Assembly (NCBI GenBank): GCA_014526335.1
Contig: JACTAT010000010.1
Location: 8,096,376-8,160,375, forward strand
DNA length: 64,000 bases
Origin: Chrysaora quinquecirrha
Taxonomy: Eukaryota; Cnidaria; Scyphozoa; Semaeostomeae; Pelagiidae
Direction: 5' to 3'
The notes under the pieces: model-generated
Told to the model about the DNA's origin: nothing
Databases searched by the model: none
What the model saw: the letters and a program-made list of their open reading frames with translations, nothing else
In this document: positions 53,908 to 64,000 of the stretch, piece after piece
Layout: every line of letters begins with the position of its first letter
How positions within the stretch are numbered: the stretch's first letter is position 1
Program-made: the position numbers and the translations under genes

Positions 53908-55195
53908 CTCGCTTTTTTCACTCACTTTTTCACTCACTTCTTTCACTCACTCTTTCCTCTCTTCCTTCACTTTTTCAACTTTTTCAATTAGTTGACTGTT
54001 TTGCTATTTTTACTTTTTCTTTTTTTCGCTTTTCTCATTTTCTTTCACCCTTTACATTTCTTCACATTTTCAACGTGTTGTGACTCACTTTGTCCCCTTT
54101 TTACTTTTTTACTATTTTCACTTTTTCACTTTTTCTGACTCACTTTTTCAGTTTTTCTGACTCACTTTCTTTGCATTTTCGGCTTTTTCACTATATTAAC
54201 TTTTTAAATTTTTCACCTTTCTTTCTCACCTTTCTCACTTTTTTCACTTTTGTCACTTTTTCATTTTTTTTTTCACTTTTTTCACGTTTTTTTCACTTTT
54301 TTCATACACTTTTTTGGCTTTTTTACCTTTTTTGACTTTTTGACTTTTTTGACCTTTGTCACTTTTTTCACTTTTTTCACTTTTTTCACTTTCTTCACTT
54401 TTTCACTTTTTCACTTTTTTCACTTTTTTCAATTTTTCAATTTTTCACTTTTTCACTTTTTTCACCTTTTTCAATTTATTCACTTTCTTCACTTTTTTGA
54501 ATTTTTGACTTTTTTGACTTTTTTGACTGTTTGACTTGTTTCACCTTTTTCACTTTTTTCACTTTTTTACCCTTTTCACTTTTTTCAAACACTTTTTTGA
54601 AAAATTTTTTTCAGTTTTTTTCACTTTTTTCACTTTTTTCGCTTTTTTCACTTTTTTCACTTTTTCACTTTTTTCACTTTTTTTACTTTGTTCACTTTTT
54701 TCACTTTTTTCAAAAACTTTTTTCACTTTTTTTATTTTTCTTTCACTTTTTTTACTTTTTTCAAACACTTTTTTCAAACACTTTTTTCACTTTTTCATTT
54801 TTTTCACTTTTTTCACTTTTTTTACTTTTTTCACTTTTTTCAATTTTTTTCACTTATTTCACTTGTTTCACTCTTTTCAGTTTTTAACTTTTTTCAATTT
54901 TCTCACTTTTCTCACTTTTTTCACTTTTTTCAGACACTTTTTTCCCTTTTTTTCACTTTTCTTTCACTTCTTTCACTTTTTTCAAACCCTTTTTTGAAAC
55001 ACTTTTTTCAAAAACTTTTTTCACTCTTTCACTTTTTTCACTTTTTTCACTTTGTTCACTTTTTTTCACTTTTTTCTCTTTTTTCACTTTTTCTCACTTT
55101 TTTCACTTTTTTCAAACACTTTTTTCACTTTTTTTCACTTTTCTTTCACTTTTTTCACTTTTTTAAAACCCTTTTTTCAAACACTTTTTTCAAAC
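53908..55195. repeat. T-rich (TTTTTTCAC)n satellite, block 2
   Basis: Same array as block 1, with matching order of variant units (for example GACTCACTTTGTCCCC, CACTATATTAACTTTTTAAA, TTCAAACACTTTTTTCAAAC), so it was duplicated along with the BEL piece. It is somewhat shorter, through loss of T residues and units. Confidence 0.9.
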
Positions 55196-58100
55196 ACTGC
55201 TTGTTACAAGGACCAGCATTGCAACCAAACTTAGTGTCAGTTCTATTAAGATTTCGAATTCATGAAGTATCATTGATGGCAGATGTTGAGAAGATGTTTT
55301 TACAAGTCAAACTAGTGGAGAAAAATCGAGACAGTCACAGATATGTCTGGCGTGACATGAAGATAAATGAACCTCCAAAAGTTTATTGTATGAAATGAGT
55401 GACATTTGCAGTGAACTGCAGTCCATTTCTTGCCATTGCAACGCTTCAAATCATGCGGAAACGTTGAGTGAACAGTTTCCAAAGGCTTCAAAAGAAATCA
55501 TAACCAATATGTACAATGATGACTGACTGACAGGGGCAGATAATAGCAAAGAAGCAATCAGTTTGTTAAAAGATTTGTTTGAAATTATGAAAAAAGGAGG
55601 CTTTCGTTTAACAAAATGGGCAAGTAACTCAGAAGAACTAATGAAAGAGATCATAGGAAAAGAAAGATCACCATTATTGACAGTAGATCTCAATCAAAAT
55701 GAATCTCTCAATGCCCTCGGAACAAGCCGGGATACACAAAATGATAGTTTCTTTTTCATCTGTGCTAAAGCAATACAAGAAGCCAAGGATGCTTGAACAA
55801 AAGAAGCCTTTTAAGCTTAGCATCTAAAATATTTGATCCAATGGGACTATTGTCGCCATACATTATAAGAGTAAAGATCCTGCTTCAAGAGTAATGGAGC
55901 AGAGGATTAGGCTGGGATGATAAACTCCATACAGATATCCTAAACCAATGGGAATGTTGGAAAGACGAGTTGATAAACATATTAGATATTCAGATTCCCA
56001 GATCCATCAGTACAAATAGAGACATTACCATAAGCATCGAGCTTCATGGTTTTGGCGATGCCTCTCCAAGAGACTATGGAGCTGCAGTTTACATTTGTAC
56101 CGTCACAAAAGACAGAACAGCAATTACCTCACTTCTTTTGTCAAAATCACGTGTAGCTCCAATAAAGAAAGTAACACTGCTAAGGTTGGAGTTGCTTGCA
56201 GCAGTTGTAAATGCTAGACTTATGAAATTCGTCGTGAAATCAATTAACAGAGAAATTAACAAAGTTGTATTATGCACTGATAGTTCTGCGACACTACATT
56301 GGATCCGGAGCCCCAGCTCAAACTGAAAGCCATTTGCTGCTAACAGAGTATCAGAAATCCAATGTACATGGAGTCCTTAGCATTGCCAGCACTGTCCAGG
56401 AAAAGACAATCCAAGTGATTTGCTTACAAGAGGTATTCCTTGTAAAGGCCCTGAATGGTTTTCATTGCCACAGCCTGAATGGCCAGCTGAGCTAGAAAAG
56501 GAACCAATCAACAATGCATCTATAGAAGAAGAGAGAAAAATAACATGCTCAATGCAAAGTACTGAAGTTATGCCATGTATTGATCCAAAGAGATATGGTT
56601 CGTGGTGGAAATTAATTAGAATAACAGCTACTGTTTTTCGTGCAATTTCTAAACTCAAGAATCAGAGAAAAGAGCTAATTCACTCATGGGATGAACTTTC
56701 CTTGACTGATTACAAAAGGCAGAGCATTTTAATTAACAACCGCAATCTGAAACATACAAAGAAGAATTTACAGCTTTACGTCAGCAAACATCAATTGCAA
56801 GGTCAAGCAAATTGTGGAAACTTGACCCATTCTATGATGAAGAAGCTGTCTTATTAAGAGTATGAGGTAGACTCCGAATTTCAGATCTACAAGATGAAGA
56901 AAAACACCAGATTATTCCACATCACGGACATCTTATCAGTCAAATGAAGATTCTCCAAACACATAAAGAATTTTTATGTGCAGGTCCATTGACGAATTTT
57001 GCTGTTTTACGCCACACAATATGGTTAACGCAAGGATTTCATGAAGTGAAACGAGTCACATGGACATGCAGGAAGTGCAAAAAATACAAGAGAGTAGCAG
57101 CATCGCAATAATGGGAAATTTACAAGAGTCCAGTTTTCTCCAGCACTCACGCATGTTGGTGTAGATTTTGCTGGCCCTCTGTTCACTGGTACTAAAAAAG
57201 AAAATAAGAAAGTTTACATCTGTCTTTTTACATGCGCAACATCATGTTTGACTCATCTAGAATTGACAACAAGTCTAAACACAGAAGATTTTCTGCAAGC
57301 ATTTTTCAGGTTCATCAATCGAAGAGACCTTTGTCAATCAATTCAGTCAGACAATGCGAAAACATTTCAAGCTGCTGATCATATTCTGCAGAAATCTACT
57401 GGCCAAGCAAATTCTAGAACATCATTGAAAGGCATCGATCAAAATCGTATTACCAAAGAGTCAGCTTCAATGTGAGTTGAATGGAAATTGATTGCCGAAA
57501 GATCTCCATGGAGAGGTGGATGGTGGGAGAGACTTGTTACGTCAGTAAAAACACCACTTTGAAAGGTCTTAGGCAACACAGCTCTTAGCAACACTGAGCT
57601 ATACGCAATTCTCACAGACATTGAAGCAATAGTGAATTCTCGACCTCTGACATTTATCGCAGATGACACAAAAGACTCAGAGGCCATTACTCCTGCTGAC
57701 TTAGCAATTGGAAGACCTTTAAAAAGCATATCTAACTGATCATTAAACGGAGCTGATGACAGTTCAATCATAAAACGTTATTTGTATCATCGACGCATTT
57801 TGAACCACTTCTGGAAAGGATGGCGCAATTTGTTTCTTCATCAACTTTCAGTCAGAAATAAATGGAAACAACAGAGTCCAGCTGTCCAGGTTGGAGATGT
57901 TGTTCTTATCGCAGATGATAATACTACTTGTAGAGATTGGCCAATGGACCGAATTATTGAAGTATATTCAGGAGAGGAAGGACTTATCCGTACATTATTA
58001 TTGCAAACACAATAGAGGAAGCTGAGAAGGCCAGTTCAAAGATTACGTAACAGCTACTAATCGGTATGAATAGAAACGCTGCAGAACCAGAGCAGTTGAG

Positions 58101-58497
58101 AGTTGACGAAAACAAACTTCAAGAGCAAAGAAACAGAAACAGCAAGCAAGAGGAGTTGATCTCCGCCAAAGAGATGTTCGGTTTACAACACGCTCAGGGC
58201 GTAAAATTATTCCAACAGAAAAGTTTTATATTTTATTTTATATTGTCACCTTATTTAATCACGTTTTGCTCTTGAAAATTAAGACTTGTATTTTACAATG
58301 GGTTTTTCTTTGACTGATATAGTATCTAGAACCAAATTATTACACAATGAGAATGGTTATATACTGTAGACTTAGAAACTGGTAGTATCAGTCGAGTTTG
58401 GGATACTATGTCACCATAGAGAGTGAGAGGTTGATGACACGGAGTCTGTGTCAATGAGAATGGTAATATCAGTAGCAAAAGTACACAGTATATATAG
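55196..58497 (+). mobile_element. BEL/Pao copy 3, running into an assembly gap
   Basis: It has the same start point within the RT as copy 2 (ACTGCTTGTT directly after satellite). It shares the copy-2 state at CCAATAAAG and GGTGGGAGAGAC, and shares stops (TGA 55794-55796; 57473-57475). It has its own changes, such as one A fewer near 55800 and GAAAAATCGAG for GAAGGATCGAG. The sequence is cut by Ns within the 3' region. Confidence 0.9.
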
Positions 58498-59000
58498 NNN
58501 NNNNNNNNNNNNNNNNNNNNNNNNNNNNNNNNNNNNNNNNNNNNNNNNNNNNNNNNNNNNNNNNNNNNNNNNNNNNNNNNNNNNNNNNNNNNNNNNNNNN
58601 NNNNNNNNNNNNNNNNNNNNNNNNNNNNNNNNNNNNNNNNNNNNNNNNNNNNNNNNNNNNNNNNNNNNNNNNNNNNNNNNNNNNNNNNNNNNNNNNNNNN
58701 NNNNNNNNNNNNNNNNNNNNNNNNNNNNNNNNNNNNNNNNNNNNNNNNNNNNNNNNNNNNNNNNNNNNNNNNNNNNNNNNNNNNNNNNNNNNNNNNNNNN
58801 NNNNNNNNNNNNNNNNNNNNNNNNNNNNNNNNNNNNNNNNNNNNNNNNNNNNNNNNNNNNNNNNNNNNNNNNNNNNNNNNNNNNNNNNNNNNNNNNNNNN
58901 NNNNNNNNNNNNNNNNNNNNNNNNNNNNNNNNNNNNNNNNNNNNNNNNNNNNNNNNNNNNNNNNNNNNNNNNNNNNNNNNNNNNNNNNNNNNNNNNNNNN
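58498..59000. other. Assembly gap (503 N)
   Basis: All Ns. It separates BEL copy 3 from the Ngaro-like element, so the left end of that element and the rest of the tandem array are not visible. Any reading frame drawn through it is meaningless. Confidence 1.
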
Positions 59001-59166
59001 TGAACTTAAACAATACCCCGTCGCATCCTCGGCCTTTTATCCCCCGTCACTACAGCATCCTTTCCGTTCATTTCTCCTCGATATCACACACATTCGTAGT
59101 GCTCTAATTATTCGTCGATCGTGTTATATCTGCATACTTGTTTTATTTGGTTCGTTCATTCAATTC
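59001..59166 (+). repeat. 5' terminal repeat of the Ngaro-like element
   Basis: TGAACTTAAACAATACCCCG through GGTTCGTTCATTCAATTC, the same as 62385-62550 apart from small differences (CCCCCGTCAC/CCCCGACAC, GATCGTG/GATCGGG, one T in a T-run). In the 3' copy another 27 bases lead to GGTCGTATCA; the 5' copy switches instead to unique sequence and the gag ATG. Confidence 0.85.
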
Positions 59167-59179
59167 TATTCTTCTGAAA

Positions 59180-60787
59180 ATGGATAGTGGTTCTGCGAAT
59201 AACACCAGAATGGCAAGGGATCGAAAACTCACCTTGCGAGATCTTCAAAGGATGACTAAGAACGCCCTCAAGACGCGATGTTCGTATTATGGCCTATCGA
59301 TCATTGGTAAAAAAGACACTCTTGCTGTTCGCCTACATGGATTTCTCCATCGCCCTTCACCCTCCGATTCGGACAACTCAACCCAAGATGAAACTCCTCT
59401 ACCAGACTTACCAAGCAGCAACCCACCCAACCCTGCAGCCGACTCAGGCCAAGCCAACCTTCCCTTCTCTATCGAAATGCTACGTGGCATCATTCGCGAC
59501 GAACTGCACTCAAGCCGCACAGAACAGCCTATCACCACTCAAGCCGCATTATCCCCAGCTTCCCTCATTGTTACAACTTCAACTGAGCCAGTCCTTCCTC
59601 AGCAAGCACCACCTCGCTCCACTCATAGTCGTACATTGCCTTCCCTGCTGCCACCGACCAACTCTGGCACCAACGAGCCCTCTGTCAGTCAACCAGCAGG
59701 TAACTTAAATTCCTTATCATTAATGCATATGTCTACCTATTTATGTAGCCTTCCACCACTTTCAGAAAAAATTAAAAAAGCGCTGCAAAACAAAGATTAC
59801 GTAGATCTGAATTCGTTGTTGCCTAATTCTCTATATGACTACGCATCTAGCTCTGGATATGAAATTCAAATCCAACCCCCCGCTACCCAGGACGAATCTT
59901 TTGCCCTTACTGCGATGCGGAATCAGCCTAAAAAGATATCCAATTTCAACTCCTGGCTGGAGGCCTGGAATATTTTCATTAGAGGCATGGTTCATTTCCA
60001 TCCACACCTTGCCTCTGAAATGCTGGTCTACCAAGATTCGATTTGCACTTTACAGCGTTCCTACCCTCCTCAATCTTGGTTACGCTATGACACCGCGTTT
60101 CGAATGAACACTGCCCTAAACAAATCGCTCTCCTGGGCCCGCTTTGATGACTACGCTTTCAACAAATTTATTCGGTGCTCCTCCGCATTTCCCGCCCAAC
60201 AACCAACATGCTACCTTTGTTCAAAACCGGGCCATTTCGCATCTGCCTGCCCCAACACTGGGGCCAACATAATTTTCGTCCCTCACGCCAATTCAACGAG
60301 TATTGCCGATACTTTAACAACAATAACCGCTGCTATCTGCCCAACTGTCGAAACCCCCATCTCTGCAACATCTGTGATGGAAACCACCCCGGATCCACTT
60401 GCCCTAACTCTTCAAAAAGAGTTCAACCCCCTGCCAACAGAAATCACAACACCCGTCAAGATCTGTCAACTGCAAACAGAGCTTAGAAACTATCCAGATA
60501 AAGTTTTTTCTAATCAACTCATTCATTATTTTAGAACAGGGTTTGATATTGGCTATTCAGGTCCCGAATTCACAAACGAAACAAACAATTTGAAGTCTGC
60601 TGATTTGTACTGTAAGCAAATAACTGATAACATTATTTCTGAATTAAAAGAAAAACGTATATCCGGCCCTTTCACATTCCACCTTTACAAAACTTTAGAA
60701 TTTCGCCCATTGGCGCTGTACAAAAGAAAAACTCGTCGAAATTCAGGACAATTACGGACCTTTCATCTCCTCATGGTTATTCAATAA
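59180..60787 (+). pseudogene. Ngaro-like gag with SAP-like and CCHC motifs, fused to RT start
   Basis: The start is taken at MDSGSANNTRMARDRK (59180), since codons upstream lie in the terminal repeat. Residues about 18-55 (KLTLRDLQRMTKNALKTRC, YYGLSIIGKKDTLAVRLHGF) look like a SAP-type DNA-binding helix pair. A Pro/Ser/Thr-rich linker follows, then a capsid-like helical region (FNSWLEAWNIFIRGMVHFHP), then one zinc knuckle CYLCSKPGHFASAC. From about 60530 the RT begins (TGFDIGYSGPEF). A one-base frameshift near 60710 ends this frame; the next one continues with GAVQKKNSSKFRTITDLSSP. Except for the shift it is well preserved. Confidence 0.8.
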
Positions 60788-62012
60788 ATGATTTTATCTG
60801 TGACGAAGAGTCTTCTGTCAATTTCAATAACTTTGATCAAGCAGTTAATATGGTTGCAAAGCTAGGCAAAGGTGCTCTTATGGCCAAATTAGACATTAAA
60901 AGCGCCTTCCGTATATGCCCTGTCAAGCCTTCTAATTGGCATTATCTTGGATTTAAATTTCGCAATATGTTTTTTGTTGACTTGTGCCTTCCTTTCGGTT
61001 TGCGTTCGTCTGTAAATAGATTTACTCAACTATCAAACACTCTGTCGTGGATTATGTCAAACAATTACTCTATTCAATTTAGTACTCATTACCTAGACGA
61101 CTTTTTCATAGCTGGTTATCCTAATTCTGACGCATGTTACACAGATCTCCACAAAACAATCGCTCTTTTCGAAAAACTTGGAGTTCCTCTAGCCCTCGAC
61201 AAAACAGAAGGTCCAACCACATGTATCACGTACTTGGGTATTCAAATCGACTCTGCCCTCATGCAACTGCGCTTACCGCAAGACAAATTTGATTCCCTCC
61301 TTGCGCTCGTCATAGAATGGAACAATAAGAAGAAATGTCAGAAGCGCGATTTACTCTCCTTGATAGGGGAACTGGCTTTTGCGTCCAAAGTAATTCCGTC
61401 CGGTCGAACGTTCCTTCGCAGATTGATTCAGTTATCCACCACGGTGAAAAAACTTCGTCATCATATATCTCTAAACTCTGAGGCTAGGGAAGATATTAAA
61501 TGGTGGCTCGAATTCCTCCCACAATGGAACGGTAAACACCAAATTCTAGACAGTGAAATCACTCTTAGCCCTGACTTACAGCTATTCACCGACGCTTCGG
61601 GCAACCTTGGGCTCGGCATCTACAATAACGGCAAATGGGCCACCGCAAAATGGCCTCATCACTTTCGCGATCGCTCAATTCAATTCAAGGAACTGTTTCA
61701 ATTTACGTAGCTTGTCTTCTGTGGTCTAATGATCTGTCTGGGAAACGCATCCTTTTCCATTGCGATAACAGGGCAGTTGTAGACATGTGATCCTCGAATA
61801 CGTCAAAGTGTCCTTATATAATGTCACTACTCCGCAAACTGTTTTTCGTTGCCGCCACACACGAATATACCATCAATGTCAAGCATTTATCTGGTGTTAA
61901 CAACTGTATCGCCTACAGTCTCTCTCGCTTCCAGATGTCCAACTTCAGGCAATTAGCTCCAGAAGCAGACGCCGACCCAACACCCGTGCCAGTCTCTGCT
62001 TGGGAGATTTAG
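60700..62012 (+). pseudogene. Ngaro-like reverse transcriptase and RNase H
   Basis: Motif A MAKLDIKSAFRICPVKPSNW, motif B DLCLPFGLRSSVNRFTQLSN, catalytic FSTHYLDDFFIAGYPNSD, then LGVPLALDKTEGPTTCITYL and LLSLIGELAFASKVIPSGRT. RNase H: LQLFTDASGNLGLGIY (Asp), then KEL (Glu) just before a frameshift at about 61690, FHCDNRAVVDM (Asp) with a TGA after it, and the final VKHLSGVNNCIAYSLSRFQM, FRQLAPEADADPTPVP. The C-terminal FR-x-LAPEAD-x-PTP tail is the usual lead-in to a recombinase domain in DIRS-order elements. Here a stop follows at 62012. Confidence 0.85.
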
Positions 62013-62269
62013 TCCAAGTGCTTCATGGTGCCCTGACCCTCTTTTTGTTGGTAGTTTCGGAGGTATTTTGGCGAAAAGGCCGCAAAATTCGCGGCGAACT
62101 GTAAAATAGTAATTATATTCTTGTTGTTTTAAATCCTAATATTATCGTCTGATGTAATTCATGGTCTACCTGGCCCATACAATAACCGGCCAGTGTAAGC
62201 TATTAGTTATGTATTTATATCCCCTTATATCGTTATGTTGAAGATTTCTTTTAAGGTTAATGTATATCA

Positions 62270-62577
62270 TGATACGACCTCCTTACTGCCAACTGAGGGT
62301 CCTCTTTCCCGTCTCATTTCTGCTGTAGTGAACCGAAGGAGTTAATCGGACATTAACCCCAGTTAATGTAGCTTAACGCCGAGGTGAACTTAAACAATAC
62401 CCCGTCGCATCCTCGGCCTTTTATCCCCGACACTACAGCATCCTTTCCGTTCATTTCTCCTCGATATCACACACATTCGTAGTGCTCTAATTATTCGTCG
62501 ATCGGGTTATATCTGCATACTTGTTTTTATTTGGTTCGTTCATTCAATTCCCCACCCACCCTCCCTAGGTCGTATCA
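62270..62577 (+). repeat. 3' terminal module of the Ngaro-like element (TGATACGACC...GGTCGTATCA)
   Basis: 308 bp with 10-bp perfect inverted ends. It contains the repeated 166-bp segment and a C-rich CCCCACCCACCCTCCCT tract before the right end, a feature shared with the modules at 4704-4965 and 7150-7424. The upstream bases GGTTAATGTATATCA are also similar (GTTAATGGTAGC...AATCA at 4677 and 7123). Confidence 0.7.
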
Positions 62578-62634
62578 TTCACTTTACAGCCTCTTTTCAG
62601 TACACCGTTACTACGTGCTGGCTGCCATGTTTTC

Positions 62635-64000
62635 ACTTTTTTCATAGGAAGACCTGAGATGAGTACTATTTTTCGGCAAACCCGTCATTTTTTCACTTTT
62701 TCACTTTTTCACTTTTTCACTTTTTCACTTTTTCACTTTTTCACTTTTTTCACTTTTTTTCACTTTTTTCATTTTTTCACTTTTTCACTTTTTCACTTTT
62801 TCACTTTTTCACTTTTTCACTTTTTCACTTTTTCATTTTTCATTTTTTCACTTTTTCACTTTCTTCACTTTTTCACTTTTTTTCACTTTTTCACTTTTTC
62901 ACTTTTTCACTTTTTCACTTTTTTTTTTCACTTTTTCACTTTTTTCACTTTTTTCATTTTTTTCACTTTTTCACTTTTTTCACTTTTTCACTTTTTTCAC
63001 TTTTTCTTTTTTCACTTTTTTCACTTTTTCACTTTTTCACTTTTTCAATTTTTTCACTTTTTCACTTTTTTCACTTTTTCACTTTTTCACATTTTCAGTT
63101 TTGTCACTTTTTTTCACTTTTTTCACTTTTTCAGTTTTTTCACTTTTCTCAAAACGTTTCTCACTTTTTTTCACTTTTTTTTCACTTTTTTCAATTTTTT
63201 TTTCACTTTTTCACTTTTTTTCACTTTTTCATTTTTTCATTTTTTCACTTTTTTTTCACTTTTTTCACTTTTTCACTTTTTCACTTTTTCACTTTTTCAC
63301 TTTTTCACTTTTTCACTTTTTTCACTTTTTCACTTTTTTCACTTTTTCACTTTTTCACTTTTAAGAACTTTTTCACTTTTTTCACTTTTTCACTTTTTTC
63401 ACTTTTTTTCACTTTTTTTTTCATTTTTTCACTTTTTTCACTTTTTTTCACTTTTTCACTTTTTCACACTTTTTTTTTTCACTTTTTTCACTTTTTTCAC
63501 TTTTTTCACTTTTTTTTTTTCACTTTTTTTCACTTTTTCACTTTTTCATTTTTCACTTTTTTCACTTTTTTCACTTTTTCACTTTTTTTACTTTTTTCAC
63601 TTTTTCACTTTTTTTTCACTTTTTCACTTTTTCACTTCTTTCACTTTTTTCATTTTTTTGAAACACTTTTATCACTTTTTTCACTTTTTTCATTTTTTTC
63701 ACTTTTTCACTTTTTCACTTTTTTCACTTTTTTCACTTTTTCACTTTTTCACTTTTTTTTCACTTTTTCACTTTTTCACTTTTTTAGAAACTTTTCTCAC
63801 TTTTTGTCACTTTTTTCACTTTTTCACTTTTTTTTTTTTTTTTTTCACTTTTTTTCACTTTTTCACTTTTTTTTCACTTCTTTTCACTTTTTTCACTTTT
63901 TCACTTTTTTCACTTTTTCACTTTTTTCACTTTTTCACTTTTTCACTTTTTTCACTTTTTCACTTTTTCAATTTTTCACTTTTTTCACTTTTTTCACTTT
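62635..64000. repeat. T-rich (TTTTTCAC)n satellite, block 3
   Basis: The array starts 58 bases after the end of the Ngaro-like module and runs off the window. Compared with blocks 1-2 it is cleaner: mostly CACTTTTT (8-bp) units with fewer GAC and CAAACAC variants, so it is probably younger or more recently homogenised. Confidence 0.95.

Larger units (their letters stand above)
59001..62577 (+). mobile_element. Ngaro-like (DIRS-order) retrotransposon without visible recombinase
   Basis: Gag (59180), RT (about 60700-61400) and RNase H (to 62012) read in plus orientation. The segment 59001-59166 recurs with about four differences at 62385-62550, giving repeats at both ends. The 3' repeat lies in a 308-bp module (62270-62577) that begins TGATACGACC and ends GGTCGTATCA. 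Only about 260 bases separate RNase H from this module, so no tyrosine recombinase or integrase is encoded here. The left end is hidden in the gap. Confidence 0.75.

Noticed and set aside
58411..59107. Frames of 200 and 219 codons across the N run
   Set aside because: They consist almost entirely of unknown bases.
62635..64000. Telomere-type repeat
   Set aside because: The unit is CACTTTTT, not a TTAGGG-type or other known telomeric unit, and it also occurs at internal positions.

Overview
This is eukaryotic, AT-rich, repeat-dense DNA, almost certainly from an invertebrate animal. The mix of Penelope-like retroelements with GIY-YIG tails and hammerhead ribozymes, BEL/Pao, DIRS/Ngaro, LINE, P-element-like and KDZ-like relics fits a cnidarian or a similar early-branching or lophotrochozoan genome, but the species cannot be named from the sequence. 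I see no intact host gene, no tRNA or rRNA gene, no CRISPR array and no bacterial signature. Nearly every coding stretch is a broken piece of a mobile element, usually with frameshifts or in-frame stops.

Layout. 0-3.8 kb: decayed DNA-transposon genes on the minus strand (KDZ-like cysteine cluster; P-element/THAP9-like transposase). 3.8-8.5 kb: two near-identical 1.24-kb direct repeats flanking a LINE fragment, then a 62-bp tandem array; the repeats contain modules with TGATACGACC...GGTCGTATCA ends. 9.4-20.5 kb: a relic of an unidentified transposon-associated protein, several Penelope-like fragments (two with inverted junctions, one with a hammerhead ribozyme), simple repeats, and a HECT/G2E3-like relic. 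20.5-25.2 kb: a nearly full-length DIRS-type retrotransposon on the minus strand (gag, RT, RNase H, tyrosine recombinase) with an 86-bp-arm palindrome at its 3' end.

26.7-39.4 kb is the most interesting part. Sequence 26716-39378 begins and ends with the same inverted 20-bp terminus (19 of 20 bases match) and is flanked on both sides by the 8-bp direct repeat CAAAGTAC. It carries parts of two genes: a RecQ-like helicase and a protein with two CxxC pairs, pointing at each other in the right half. I read it as one large two-gene DNA transposon that I cannot place in a known superfamily. It has been damaged by a second 4,066-bp DNA transposon inserted in the helicase reading frame (own inverted termini, 8-bp duplication CATTGTTG), by a foldback MITE, and by a 10.4-kb inverted duplication (31761-42185) covering its right half plus flank. 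A Penelope-like element with its own hammerhead ribozyme interrupts the right arm.

42.1-58.5 kb: a 5'-truncated BEL/Pao element followed by two further copies of its 3' four kilobases, each joined to about 1.3-1.5 kb of a T-rich (TTTTTTCAC)n satellite, i.e. a macro-tandem array with a period of about 5.3-5.5 kb. A 503-base assembly gap follows. 59.0-62.6 kb: a Ngaro-like retrotransposon with gag, RT and RNase H but no visible recombinase or integrase, bounded by a repeated 166-bp segment. 62.6-64 kb: the T-rich satellite again.
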